64,000 nucleotides of DNA, from the NCBI GenBank assembly GCA_951813555.1, contig OX638344.1:558001-622000 (forward strand). The letters are read 5' to 3'. The notes under the pieces are model-generated. The model did no database searches. It saw nothing but the letters and a program-made list of their open reading frames with translations, and was not told the DNA's origin. Below, piece by piece: positions 17,983 to 27,002 of this stretch (its first letter is position 1; every line of letters starts with the position of its first letter). The stretch is from an uncultured Acidimicrobiales bacterium (GTDB lineage: Bacteria; Actinomycetota; Acidimicrobiia; Acidimicrobiales; Bin134). Made by a program: the position numbers and the translations under genes.

Positions 17983-18641
17983 CCACCGCTTATCAAGCCT
18001 TCCAGCAATAGAGCACCGTCGGTGCTCCCCAGCAATGGATGAGCGGCACGCTCAGGGTGGGGCATTAGCCCCACGACGTTGCCGCTTTCATTGCAAATTC
18101 CCGCAATATCGGCAGTAGCTCCATTGGGGTTTTCCCCATAGGTGAGTACGATTCGGTTATTGTCGCGCAACTCGGCCAGTGTCTCTTCAGAACAGATGTA
18201 GTTGCCCTCAAAGTGGTTGATGGGAATGTTGAGCTGATCGCCTTCGGCCAAGCCGCGGGTCAACACCGAGTCAGTCGACTCCACTCGCAACTCCGCAGGC
18301 TGGCACAGAAACTTCAGCCCTCGATTCTTATAGAGAGCTCCGGGCAGCAATTGCGCCTCAGTGAGTATCTGGAACCCGTTGCAAATGCCCACCACCGGTC
18401 CGCCTTTGCGGGCGAAGCGGGCCACCGCGTCCATGATCGGGGAGAACCGGGCCATCGCACCGGTGCGGAGATAGTCGCCGTGGGCGAACCCGCCGGGCAG
18501 CACTACTGCGTCCACATCGCCCAGATGGATGTCCTTGTGCCATAGCAGCTCTCCACAGCCGCCTATCGCGTCAACCGCCTCGACCACATCGTGTTCACAG
18601 TTGGATCCGGGAAACACGACAACGCCGACTTTGGCGGTCAT
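17979..18641 (-). CDS. purQ: Phosphoribosylformylglycinamidine synthase subunit I (glutaminase)
   Basis: 220 residues of class I glutamine amidotransferase. N-terminal VGVVVFPGSNC, nucleophile cysteine in GICNGFQ and the His/Glu pair in MPHPERAAHP are present. It supplies ammonia from glutamine to PurL. Start at ATG 18641 is preferred; a GTG at 18647 would add two residues. It ends the purA-D-E-B-C-S-Q run and converges with the small gene at 17584-17982, overlapping it by four bases. Confidence 0.97.
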   Translation of the reverse strand: MTAKVGVVVFPGSNCEHDVVEAVDAIGGCGELLWHKDIHLGDVDAVVLPGGFAHGDYLRTGAMARFSPIMDAVARFARKGGPVVGICNGFQILTEAQLLPGALYKNRGLKFLCQPAELRVESTDSVLTRGLAEGDQLNIPINHFEGNYICSEETLAELRDNNRIVLTYGENPNGATADIAGICNESGNVVGLMPHPERAAHPLLGSTDGALLLEGLISGG

Positions 18642-18675
18642 CGCCACGCCCGCTCAGAAGCAACTACGAGAATGC

Positions 18676-18936
18676 TCATGACACCTTGTTGACGGCAATA
18701 GCCACGTCTTCGATCACCGGATTGGCCAAAAGACGCTCGCACATGGCCTCGACTTGCTTCCGGGCTTCAGCTTCATCGGGAGCCTCCACCATAAAGCGCA
18801 GGCTCTTACCCACTCGAACGCCGCTCACACCGCTAAAACCCAGCGCGGGCAATGCCCGTTCGATGGTCAACCCCTCGGGATCGGCGATCCCCTCTCGAAG
18901 GCTGACCTCTACAGCCACATCGAACGTCTGGCTCAT
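18676..18936 (-). CDS. purS: Phosphoribosylformylglycinamidine synthase subunit PurS
   Basis: 86 residues, the standard PurS size. The family pattern is present: VEVSLREGIADPEGLTIERA, then GVRVGKSLRF and a C-terminal NPVIEDVAI. It bridges PurQ and PurL in the FGAM synthase complex. The start at 18936 has GGTGGAG upstream; the longer open frame reaches back into purC and is not used. It follows purC by ten bases and precedes purQ by about 35. Confidence 0.95.
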   Translation of the reverse strand: MSQTFDVAVEVSLREGIADPEGLTIERALPALGFSGVSGVRVGKSLRFMVEAPDEAEARKQVEAMCERLLANPVIEDVAIAVNKVS

Positions 18937-18946
18937 TGCTCCACCG

Positions 18947-19831
18947 TCACCGGGACCAGACGGCAAAGCTGCGGCCGGTGATGATCTCATAAGCACTGAT
19001 GTAGCGGGCCGCGCTGGCCGACACCACCTCTTCGGGCAACGGGGGCGGCGGATATTGCTTGTCCCAATCCAGCGTGCTGAGGTAATCCCGCACCGGCTGC
19101 TTGTCGTACGACGGCGGGGTTGCCCCCGTTGTCCAGCCGTCCACCGGCCAGAAGCGGGAAGAGTCGGGGGTGAGCATTTCGTCGGCCACCACCAGAGTCC
19201 CGTTCACCAAGCCCATCTCGAACTTAGTGTCAGCAATGATGATGCCCTTCTCGGCGGCGGCCTCCGACGCCCGGCGGTACAGCTCCAGCGACGCAGTCCG
19301 GGCCTGTTCGGCCAGATCAGGGCCCACCAAATCCACCGCCTGGTCGTAGGAGATGTTCTCGTCGTGGCCCGACTCGGCCTTGGTGGAAGGAGTGAACACC
19401 GGCTCGGGCAGCTTGTCGGACTCTCGGAGCCCGGCCGGCAAAGCCTGACCGTGCATGGTGCCCTTGTTCTTGTACTCCTTCCAGGCCGAGCCGCTGAGGT
19501 ATCCCCGCACGATGCACTCGATGGGCAGCATGTCGGCCCGGTGACAGAGCATGGCCCGGCCGGCCACCCCGTTCACCTGAGCCTCGGGAGGCAGGTCGGC
19601 CACATCGGTGGAGATGAGGTGGCTGGGCAGCACGTCGGCCAGGGTCTCGAACCAGTAGGCCGACATGGCGGTCAGCACCCGTCCTTTGTCGGGAACGGGC
19701 TCACTCATGACCACGTCGAACGCCGAGATGCGGTCGGACGCGATCATCAACAGCCGGTCGTCGCCCGCATCGAAGATGTCGCGGACCTTGCCGGAATGAA
19801 CCGGGGGCAGGTTGATGTTGTGGGTGCTCAT
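18947..19831 (-). CDS. purC: Phosphoribosylaminoimidazole-succinocarboxamide synthase
   Basis: 294 residues, the longer SAICAR synthetase type. Landmarks are HSGKVRDIFD near the N-terminus (ATP site), SDRISAFD, the substrate loop IECIVRGYLSGSAW and IIADTKFEMG. It joins aspartate to CAIR with ATP. The ATG overlaps the purB stop as ATGA, showing coupled translation. Confidence 0.97.
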   Translation of the reverse strand: MSTHNINLPPVHSGKVRDIFDAGDDRLLMIASDRISAFDVVMSEPVPDKGRVLTAMSAYWFETLADVLPSHLISTDVADLPPEAQVNGVAGRAMLCHRADMLPIECIVRGYLSGSAWKEYKNKGTMHGQALPAGLRESDKLPEPVFTPSTKAESGHDENISYDQAVDLVGPDLAEQARTASLELYRRASEAAAEKGIIIADTKFEMGLVNGTLVVADEMLTPDSSRFWPVDGWTTGATPPSYDKQPVRDYLSTLDWDKQYPPPPLPEEVVSASAARYISAYEIITGRSFAVWSR

Positions 19832-21228
19832 AGGATCGACTCCGGCTGGTAGGAGGATGCACTGGGACTTTGGGCAACCAACTCTTGAGCCTTGGCCGCA
19901 AAGGCCCGGGCTTGACGGGATGCTGCTCCGGTCAATGCCAGGGGCTGGTTCTTGATCTGATCGACATTGACGGCCGATATCGGCAGCCTCTCGTCTTCGA
20001 TGATGGCTGAGAAAAATCCTTCTCCCTTGGGGACGTGCTCAGAGATAATGCGATGGGCTTCTTCCCGGCCCGCTCCGGCGGCCACTGAGGCCATCAGCAC
20101 CCGGGTGGCGGTGAGCGTCGGCAGGTTGGCGGCCAGCTCCGCGGTAATCGCGTCATCGAACACGACGAGCTCATTGAGCACTACCAGCACCGCCTCAAGC
20201 TGGCCATCGAGCGCTAGGAACGCTCCAGGCAGGGCCACCCGGCGCACGACCGAGCAGCTCACGTCGCCCTCGTTCCACTGGTCGCCCACCAGATGAGAAA
20301 CCATGTCGGCATATCCTTGAACCACTGCGGACAGACCGCAGATGCGCTCAGATGTCCGGGCGTTGCGCTTGCCGGGCATAGCCGAAGAGCCCACCTGCCC
20401 AGCCTGGAATCCTTCGGAGATCAGTCCCTGGCCGGCCATGAGCCGGATGGTCCGGGCCAGGTTGGCGGGCGCCGACGATGCCTGCACCAGTGCGGAAACC
20501 ACGTCGTAGTCCAACGATCGGGGGTACACCTGGCCCACGCTGTCCATCACTGCGTCGAAGCCAAGGCTGGCAGCCATGCGCAGCTCTAGTTCGCCCACCC
20601 TGCCGGTGTCACCGAGGAATAGATCGAGCTGGTCTTGCTGGGTGCCTACCGGACCTTTCAGACCACGCAACTGGTAGCGGCTCAACAGGCCATCAATCCG
20701 ATGCAAGCCAGCCCTCGCCTCCTCGCCGAAGTTGGCGAAGCGCTTGCCCAGGGTGGTGGCCTGGGCGGGCACGTTGTGGGAGCGGCCCACCATCACCAGC
20801 TCGGCATGGGTGTCGGCCTGGCGGCCCAGAGCGCACACCACCGCCACCAGCTTGTCCCGCACCAATCGCAGGGAATCTCGAATCTGGAGCTGCTCGATGT
20901 TCTCGGTGAGGTCGCGCGACGTCATCCCCTTGTGGATGTGCTCGTAGCCGGCCAGCGCGCAGAACTCCTCAATGCGGGCCTTCACATCGTGGCGGGTGAT
21001 CCGCTCGCGCTCCCGGATAGAGTCCAAATCGACCTGCTCGATGGCACCCCGATAGGCCTCGACCGCCCCGTCGGGCACGTCGATTCCAAGATCCCCCTGG
21101 GCTTCCAGCACCGCCACCCACATGCGGCGCTCGGCTTTGACCTTGCCCTCGGGAGACCAAATGGCCGCCATCGCCGCGCTGGCGTAGCGGTCGGCCAAAA
21201 CGTCGGGCATTTGATTCTTCTCAGCCAC
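19828..21228 (-). CDS. purB: Adenylosuccinate lyase
   Basis: 466 residues of the fumarase/aspartase superfamily. The signature loop GSSAMPGKRN carries the catalytic serine and is followed by ARTSERI; an earlier KGMTSRDLTEN block binds substrate. It cleaves SAICAR to AICAR and adenylosuccinate to AMP, serving two purine steps. The start overlaps the purE 3' end by eight bases, and the stop overlaps the purC start by four. Confidence 0.97.
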   Translation of the reverse strand: MAEKNQMPDVLADRYASAAMAAIWSPEGKVKAERRMWVAVLEAQGDLGIDVPDGAVEAYRGAIEQVDLDSIRERERITRHDVKARIEEFCALAGYEHIHKGMTSRDLTENIEQLQIRDSLRLVRDKLVAVVCALGRQADTHAELVMVGRSHNVPAQATTLGKRFANFGEEARAGLHRIDGLLSRYQLRGLKGPVGTQQDQLDLFLGDTGRVGELELRMAASLGFDAVMDSVGQVYPRSLDYDVVSALVQASSAPANLARTIRLMAGQGLISEGFQAGQVGSSAMPGKRNARTSERICGLSAVVQGYADMVSHLVGDQWNEGDVSCSVVRRVALPGAFLALDGQLEAVLVVLNELVVFDDAITAELAANLPTLTATRVLMASVAAGAGREEAHRIISEHVPKGEGFFSAIIEDERLPISAVNVDQIKNQPLALTGAASRQARAFAAKAQELVAQSPSASSYQPESIL

Positions 21229-21676
21229 CGGCCATCTCAGCGCGATGAGCGGCCAGGCGGTCGGCCAACCCTGGGTCGCTCACCGCCAAGATCTGAATGG
21301 CCAACAGTGCGGCATTCATGGCGCCGTTGATCGCCACGGTGGCCACCGGGATCCCCTTGGGCATCTGCACAGTGGAGTACAGGGAATCGATACCGTTCAG
21401 CGCCCCGCCGGCCAATGGCACGCCGATCACCGGCAGGGTGGTCTGGGCCGCGGCTGCACCGGCCAGGTGAGCGGCCATTCCCGCCCCGCAGATAATTGCT
21501 CCAAACCCAGCATCGCGAGCACCTGCCACAAAATGCCGGACTTTCTCGGGCGTTCGGTGAGCCGACATGACCTCCCAGTGGCACTCCACCCCGAACTTCT
21601 CCAGCGTGGTGCGGGCCGGGCCCATGGTGTCCTCGTCGCTGGAAGATCCCATGATCACGGCGACTCTCAAGCTCAT
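21221..21676 (-). CDS. purE: 5-(carboxyamino)imidazole ribonucleotide mutase
   Basis: 151 residues, typical class I PurE. N-terminal [14 protein letters not shown], the conserved SAHRTPE loop and the CGAGMAAHL glycine-rich region are intact. It converts N5-CAIR to CAIR. PurK, the usual partner, is not in the window, although the rest of the pathway around it is. The gene is tightly packed: 5 bases after purD and overlapping purB by eight. Confidence 0.97.
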   Translation of the reverse strand: MSLRVAVIMGSSSDEDTMGPARTTLEKFGVECHWEVMSAHRTPEKVRHFVAGARDAGFGAIICGAGMAAHLAGAAAAQTTLPVIGVPLAGGALNGIDSLYSTVQMPKGIPVATVAINGAMNAALLAIQILAVSDPGLADRLAAHRAEMAGG

Positions 21677-21681
21677 CTCAC

Positions 21682-22953
21682 CTACCCCTTGGAAACACTC
21701 GCCACCGCCTTGGCGGCGATATCAAAGCGAACGTAGCGGCCCAGCCAGTCAATGTGGGCGACCCCGGCGTACGCCCGGTCCCGGGCGGTGGCCAAGTCGG
21801 GTCCTTGCCCGGTGACGTTCAGTACCCGACCCCCTGCGGTCACCAATCCCGAGCTGTCTTGACCAGGCATTTCAGCGCCATTGCTTCTTTCAGAGGCCGA
21901 TGCCACTCCGGCACAGAACACGGTGACCCCTTCCTCGGCATTGGCTCGCTCAATGCCTTTGATGAGGTCACCGGTGCGGGGGGAGGCGGGATAGCCCTCG
22001 GAAGCGCACACCACAGTCACCGCGGCGTCGTCGCCATACACCGGGGTCTCTTCCAGCGAACCGGCCGCGGCCGCGGCCAGTAGGTCAGCCAAATCCGACC
22101 GCAGCCGGGGCAGCACCACCTGGGCCTCCGGATCGCCGAAGCGCACGTTGTACTCCAGCACCCTCAAGCCTTGGGGGGTCAGCATGAGTCCGGCGTAGAG
22201 CACGCCCCGGTAGTCGATGCCCTGCCGCCTGAGTTCGGCCAGCGTGGGTAGCACTGCCTCATCCATCACCTCATCAACCACGTCGGCACCGGCCCCCGGC
22301 ACCGGGGAATACGCCCCCATGCCTCCGGTATTGGGGCCGACATCGCCCTCTCCAATGCGCTTGAAATCCTGGGCCGGGGCCAGCGGGACAGCGCCATGGC
22401 CGTCGCACACCGCCAGCACCGACAACTCGGGGCCGGTGAGGCCCTCTTCGATCACCACCCGGCACCCGGCCTGGCCGAAGGCCTCCCCGGACAAATAGGC
22501 CCTCACCGCGTCATCCGCCTCAGCTCGATCCTCGGTGACCAGCACCCCCTTACCCGCGGCCAAACCGTCGGTCTTGATCACAAACAGGTCGCCCATGCCG
22601 TCAAGAAAGCGAAGGGCCGGATCAAGCTCAGTGAACGTTCCGTGGCCCGCTGTGGGCACTCCGGCACCCACCAGCAGCTCCTTCATCCACGCCTTTGACC
22701 CCTCCAAGAGGGCCCCGTCGGCCCCGGGGCCGAACACCAGTCGACCCGCCGCTCTCAATTCATCGGCCAGACCGTCCACCAGCGGGGCCTCCGGGCCGAT
22801 CACATACAGATCGGCGTCGATCTCGGTAGCCGGGGCTGACACCGAGCCGGGGATGCCGGGATTGCCCGGAGTCACAACCACGTCGCACGACCGGCCGAGC
22901 ACATGGGCTAACGCGTGCTCCCGGCCTCCACTCCCGATGACGCAGACCCTCAC
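21682..22953 (-). CDS. purD: Phosphoribosylamine-glycine ligase
   Basis: 423 residues of the ATP-grasp family. The N-terminus [13 protein letters not shown] is the family hallmark; [14 protein letters not shown] and the [10 protein letters not shown] block form the ATP site. It ligates glycine to phosphoribosylamine. The GTG at 22953 is chosen because it overlaps the purA stop as GTGA and places the glycine motif at the right distance; the open frame continues upstream only inside purA. Confidence 0.97.
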   Translation of the reverse strand: MRVCVIGSGGREHALAHVLGRSCDVVVTPGNPGIPGSVSAPATEIDADLYVIGPEAPLVDGLADELRAAGRLVFGPGADGALLEGSKAWMKELLVGAGVPTAGHGTFTELDPALRFLDGMGDLFVIKTDGLAAGKGVLVTEDRAEADDAVRAYLSGEAFGQAGCRVVIEEGLTGPELSVLAVCDGHGAVPLAPAQDFKRIGEGDVGPNTGGMGAYSPVPGAGADVVDEVMDEAVLPTLAELRRQGIDYRGVLYAGLMLTPQGLRVLEYNVRFGDPEAQVVLPRLRSDLADLLAAAAAGSLEETPVYGDDAAVTVVCASEGYPASPRTGDLIKGIERANAEEGVTVFCAGVASASERSNGAEMPGQDSSGLVTAGGRVLNVTGQGPDLATARDRAYAGVAHIDWLGRYVRFDIAAKAVASVSKG

Positions 22954-24236
22954 GGCACCGAACTGAACGTGATGTACTGGTCTCGGCCGGGGCCCACGCC
23001 CACCAGGGTGGCGGGCACACCGGCCTGTTCCTCGATGAAGCACAGATAACCCTCGGCCTCCTGAGGCAGCTCCGAGCGATCGCTGACCTTGCTCAGGTCG
23101 GTACACCAGCCGGGCAACTCCTCATAGATCGGCACGGCCCGGTGGATCTCCGACTGGTGGTAGGGCATCGAGGTGCGGCGCTCACCGTCAACCTCGTAGG
23201 CCACACAAACCCTGATTGGGTCGAGGGCATCCAGCACATCCAGCTTGGTGATGGCGAGGTCGGACAGAGAGTTCACCCGCACTGCCTGGCGCAGCATCAC
23301 CGTGTCGAGCCAGCCGCATCGCCGGCGGCGCTTGGTGTTGGTGCCGTACTCCCGGCCCACATCCACCAGGTGGTCGCCGATCTCGTCGGTCAGCTCGCTG
23401 GGAAACGGTCCTGAGCCCACCCGGCTGATGTACGCCTTGGTCACCCCGATCACCCGGTCGATGTGCCGGGGTCCAATGCCGGCGCCCACGCAAGCTCCGC
23501 CCGCCACCGGATTGGAGGAGGTAACGAACGGGTAGGTGCCGTGGTCGAGATCCAAGAACATGGCCTGGGCCCCTTCAAAGAGCACGTTCTGGCCAGCCTC
23601 CAAGGCATCGTGAAGCATCCCCACGGTGTCGGCGATGTGCGGGGCCAAGCGGGGTCCGCACTCTTCCAAGTACTGGTCGGCCACTGCGTCCAAATCGAAC
23701 GGCAGCCGGTTGTACACCTTGGCCAGCAACGGGTTCTTCTCGTGCAGCACCACGCTGAGCTTCTCTCCGAAGATCTTGGGGTCGAGCAGGTCTTGCACCC
23801 GCAAACCCACTCGGGCCGCCTTGTCGGCATAAGCCGGGCCGATCCCCCGCTTGGTGGTGCCCAACCTATTGCGACCCAAATGCCGCTCGGCCACCACATC
23901 CAGCGCCTGGTGGTAGGGGAAGATGAGGTGGGCGTTGCCGCTGACCTTGAGCCGCCCGCAATCGACCCCCGCTTCGGCCAAGCGGTCTATCTCGTCGATG
24001 AGCACCCTGGGGTCGATTACCACCCCGTTGCCGATGACCGGGATCACGTGGGGATAGAGCACGCCGCTGGGCACCAGCTGGAGTTTGAAGGTCTGCCCCT
24101 CCACCACCAAGGTGTGGCCGGCGTTGTGGCCGCCCTGGTATCGCACCACCATGTCCATGTCGCGGGCCAAGAGGTCGGTGAACTTGCCCTTGCCCTCGTC
24201 ACCCCATTGCGTCCCGACGACCACCGTTGCTGGCAA
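22950..24236 (-). CDS. purA: Adenylosuccinate synthetase
   Basis: 428 residues, matching the family length when the TTG at 24236 is used as start. It gives the expected N-terminus (M)[17 protein letters not shown] and has GGAG seven bases upstream. An ATG at 24284 would add a 16-residue tail without homology or ribosome site. The GTP loop [16 protein letters not shown] and the TTKRGIGP block are present. It forms adenylosuccinate from IMP, aspartate and GTP. First gene of the seven-gene purine run. Confidence 0.96.
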   Translation of the reverse strand: MPATVVVGTQWGDEGKGKFTDLLARDMDMVVRYQGGHNAGHTLVVEGQTFKLQLVPSGVLYPHVIPVIGNGVVIDPRVLIDEIDRLAEAGVDCGRLKVSGNAHLIFPYHQALDVVAERHLGRNRLGTTKRGIGPAYADKAARVGLRVQDLLDPKIFGEKLSVVLHEKNPLLAKVYNRLPFDLDAVADQYLEECGPRLAPHIADTVGMLHDALEAGQNVLFEGAQAMFLDLDHGTYPFVTSSNPVAGGACVGAGIGPRHIDRVIGVTKAYISRVGSGPFPSELTDEIGDHLVDVGREYGTNTKRRRRCGWLDTVMLRQAVRVNSLSDLAITKLDVLDALDPIRVCVAYEVDGERRTSMPYHQSEIHRAVPIYEELPGWCTDLSKVSDRSELPQEAEGYLCFIEEQAGVPATLVGVGPGRDQYITFSSVP

Positions 24237-24371
24237 AGGCCTACTCCATGAGCGTGGCTTACAGACAGACCCTACTCGCGCCATGCCGACGGTTGACCAC
24301 CATTAAATGCAGCCAAATGAAGCCCAGCGTCATCCCACCATTGACCTGGCACACAAGTCGATGACGGGGCC
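24237..24371. promoter_or_regulatory. Gap upstream of the purA operon
   Basis: About 135 bases between the egtD stop and the purA start, both on the minus strand. It must hold the promoter of the purA-to-purQ unit unless egtD transcription reads through. A few AT-rich patches are present (for example around 24301-24316), but no -35/-10 pair with good spacing, no purine-riboswitch-like fold and no clear operator could be recognised. Confidence 0.3.
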
Positions 24372-25346
24372 CTATCCCACCATCCGGGACAGGGTCAGGG
24401 CGTAGTCGCCCCGGGCGTCGGTCCACAATCGCTCCATGGCCAGGCCCACGGAGGCCAGCTCCGGGCCGATGTTCTCGGGCCGGAATTTGGCGCTGATTTC
24501 AGTTCGCATGCGCTCGTCACGGGCAAAGTCCACGGTCATCCCCAACCCGCCGATGTTCACCTGCTGAGAACTGCGGGACCGCAGCCACATCTCGATCCAC
24601 TCTTCTTCACTGTCAAAACGAGCCTCGTGCTCGAACTGCTCAAGATCGAAGTCGGCGTCGAGACGGTGATTAATAACCGACAGAACATTGCGGTTGAACG
24701 CCTCGGTCACTCCCGCGGGGTCGTCGTAGGCCGCGATCAGCCGGTCTTTGTCCTTCACCAGGTCAAAGCCCAAGAGAAAGGTGTCGCCCGGCACCATGGT
24801 GTCGGCGACACCGGCCAGGAAGTCCTTGCGGGGCGCCGGAGGGAAGTTGCCGATCGTGCCGCCCAGGAGCATCATCAGCCGACAGCCGCCGTCGGGGATG
24901 TGGCCCAGGTGGTGCTCGAAGTCGCCCACCACCCCGTGGACCGTCAATCCCTCATAGGCCGCGGCCAGATCTGCAGCCGCAGCTCGCAAAGTGGCCTCGC
25001 TGTTGTCGAACGGCACATATCGTCGAAGCCGCCTGGTGGTGACGAGGGCGTCCAGCACGATCCGGGTCTTCTCCGAAGTACCCGATCCCAGCTCCACTAC
25101 GGTGTCGGCCCCCGACCGCTCGGCGATCACGTCCACCTCGCGCTCAAGGATCTCCCGCTCCCGCCGAGTGGGGTAGTAGCCGGGCAGGCGGGTGATCTGG
25201 TCGAACAGCTCGCTGCCCCGGTCGTCATAGAACCACTTGGGAGGCAGCTCCTTGGGCTGGGATGCGAGCCCCTCGGCAACATCGGTCCGAAGTGCCTGGT
25301 CAATCCAGGAGGAATCTAGATGGATGTCGACGACCGGCTCGATCAT
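24372..25346 (-). CDS. egtD: L-histidine N-alpha-methyltransferase
   Basis: 324 residues, the EgtD length. The N-terminal LPPKWFYDDRGSELFDQI block, the SAM-binding strand VELGSGTSEKT, and the MLLGGTIGNF segment identify the family. It trimethylates histidine to hercynine in ergothioneine synthesis. Start at ATG 25346 overlaps the egtB stop as ATGA. No egtA, egtC or egtE lies beside it, so the later steps must be done by genes elsewhere or by a shorter route. Confidence 0.95.
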   Translation of the reverse strand: MIEPVVDIHLDSSWIDQALRTDVAEGLASQPKELPPKWFYDDRGSELFDQITRLPGYYPTRREREILEREVDVIAERSGADTVVELGSGTSEKTRIVLDALVTTRRLRRYVPFDNSEATLRAAAADLAAAYEGLTVHGVVGDFEHHLGHIPDGGCRLMMLLGGTIGNFPPAPRKDFLAGVADTMVPGDTFLLGFDLVKDKDRLIAAYDDPAGVTEAFNRNVLSVINHRLDADFDLEQFEHEARFDSEEEWIEMWLRSRSSQQVNIGGLGMTVDFARDERMRTEISAKFRPENIGPELASVGLAMERLWTDARGDYALTLSRMVG

Positions 25347-26620
25347 GTCGCGTCCCGGGCCAGGCGCACCCCGGAGAAGTGCCAGCGGGTCTGGGGGTGG
25401 AAGAAATTGCGGTAGGTGGCCCGGATATGCCCCGGCGGGGTTACACAGGCCCCGCCCCGGAGCACAAACTGGTTGACCATGAACTTGCCGTTGTACTCCC
25501 CCACCGCCCCGGGTGCGGGTTGGAATCCGGGATAGGGGCTGTAGGAGCTGGCCGTCCACTCCCATGCGTCCCCATAGAGCTGGTGCAGCCCGTCGCCGGG
25601 CGGGGCGGGGGCTGGATGCCACCGACGCCGATCGCCCAAGTTGCCCACCGGCGCCTGCTCGGCCGCGGCGTGCTCCCACTCGGCCTCGGTGGGCAGCCGG
25701 GCGCCGGCCCAGCGGGCGAAGGCGTCAGCCTCGTAGTACGACAGATGGCACACCGGCTCGTCGGGCGACAGCGGTTGGAGGCCGTGCAGCGTGAATACCC
25801 GCCAGCCTTCGTCGGAGTCAAAGTCCCAGTAGGCGGGCGCTTCCCAGCGGTGCTCCAGCCGCTGGTACCAGCCGTCCGACAGCCACAGGGTAGGGGTTTG
25901 GTAGCCGCCGTCGACCATGAACTCCAGCCACTGGCCGCAGGTCACCAGCCGGTCGGCCAGCCGAAAGGGGGGCAGAATGGCCCGGTGGCGGGGACTCTCG
26001 TTGTCGAAGGCGAAGCCGTCGCCATTGTGACCCAGCCAAACCTCCCCGCCGTCGAAGCCAGCCCAGCCGTTGGCCGGCCGGCCGTTAGCCGACACGCCAG
26101 CCGGCGATGAGGGAAGATCGTGGTAGGCGGGCCACAGCGCCTGGTTGGTGGACAGCACGTGCTTGATGTCCATGAGCAGCAGCTCTTGGTGCTGCTGCTC
26201 GTGATGGAGGCCCAGAGTCACCAGCTCGGCGGCGGCATCGTCTAGCGGGCCGGTCAGCAGCTCGGCCATGGCCTGATCCACATGGGCGCGGTAGTCGGCC
26301 ACCTCCTCGCACGACGGCCGGGACAGGTTTCCCCGCTCCGGCCGAGGGTGGCGCTCCCCAACCGCCTCGTAGTACGAGTTGAACAGGTAGCCGAACGCCG
26401 GGTGGTACTCGTCATAGCCATCAAGACGGGTCTTGAGCAGGAAGGTCTCAAAGAACCAAGTGACGTGGGCCCGATGCCATTTGGTGGGGCTGACGTCGGG
26501 CATCGACTGGATGCACTGGTCCTCGCTGCTCAAGGGAGCGGCAAGCGCGTCGGTGTAGGACCGTACGGCTTGGTAGGCCACCAAGAGGTCGGAGAGATCG
26601 GGGGCGAGGGTCACAGTCAC
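25343..26620 (-). CDS. egtB: Hercynine oxygenase (ergothioneine sulfoxide synthase)
   Basis: 425 residues. The N-terminal DinB-like domain carries the iron ligands: a histidine in KWHRAHVTWFF and the H-x3-H-x-E motif in LHHEQQHQEL (about 140-146). The C-terminal FGE-sulfatase domain contains GGEVWLGHNG, LPTEAEWEHAA and a terminal FHPQTRWHFSGVRLARD. It joins hercynine to a thiol (gamma-glutamylcysteine or cysteine) using O2. Start is the GTG at 26620, giving MTVTLAPD. It is translationally coupled to egtD. Confidence 0.95.
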   Translation of the reverse strand: MTVTLAPDLSDLLVAYQAVRSYTDALAAPLSSEDQCIQSMPDVSPTKWHRAHVTWFFETFLLKTRLDGYDEYHPAFGYLFNSYYEAVGERHPRPERGNLSRPSCEEVADYRAHVDQAMAELLTGPLDDAAAELVTLGLHHEQQHQELLLMDIKHVLSTNQALWPAYHDLPSSPAGVSANGRPANGWAGFDGGEVWLGHNGDGFAFDNESPRHRAILPPFRLADRLVTCGQWLEFMVDGGYQTPTLWLSDGWYQRLEHRWEAPAYWDFDSDEGWRVFTLHGLQPLSPDEPVCHLSYYEADAFARWAGARLPTEAEWEHAAAEQAPVGNLGDRRRWHPAPAPPGDGLHQLYGDAWEWTASSYSPYPGFQPAPGAVGEYNGKFMVNQFVLRGGACVTPPGHIRATYRNFFHPQTRWHFSGVRLARDAT

Positions 26621-26669
26621 AACTACGGCGGGGCTGAACTCTACCCGCCTGGGCTCGGTTTCTTCGACC

Positions 26670-27002
26670 TTAGCCCCTCCGGTACAAGACGATGTCCGCC
26701 CGCTTCGACTCCAACTCCCGGGTGAGGCGCTGAACTTGGGCCTTGAGCCGGGCCACCTCGGCCTCGAGGGCCATTACCCGCTCCACACCGTCGAGGTTCA
26801 TGCCCTCGCTGGTGAGTTCGTGGACCCGGCGGAGCTTGTCGATGTCGGCATCGCTGTAGCGCCGGCTCCCGCCACCGGTGCGGGCCGGCTGGACCAAGCC
26901 CCGGCGATCGTAGATCCGCAGGGTCTGGGGATGGATACCGGCCAGCTCGGCGGCCACCGAAATGACATACACCGCCCGATCACGGCCTCGGGGGTCGATC
27001 AT
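26670..27002 (-). CDS. hspR: Heat-shock repressor HspR (MerR family)
   Basis: 110 residues with an N-terminal MerR helix-turn-helix (VAAELAGIHPQTLRIYDRRGL), the wing sequence RTGGGSRRYS, and a C-terminal coiled coil (ALEAEVARLKAQVQRL). HspR binds inverted HAIR repeats and represses dnaK operons until heat titrates its co-repressor DnaK. It is the fourth gene of dnaK-grpE-dnaJ-hspR, the classic actinobacterial order, overlapping dnaJ by four bases. A HAIR-like site lies upstream of dnaK at 30436-30456. Confidence 0.95.
   Translation of the reverse strand: MIDPRGRDRAVYVISVAAELAGIHPQTLRIYDRRGLVQPARTGGGSRRYSDADIDKLRRVHELTSEGMNLDGVERVMALEAEVARLKAQVQRLTRELESKRADIVLYRRG

Noticed and set aside
24237..24371. 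Purine riboswitch or PurR-type site upstream of purA
   Set aside because: No conserved purine-riboswitch core or recognisable operator could be found in the 135-base gap.
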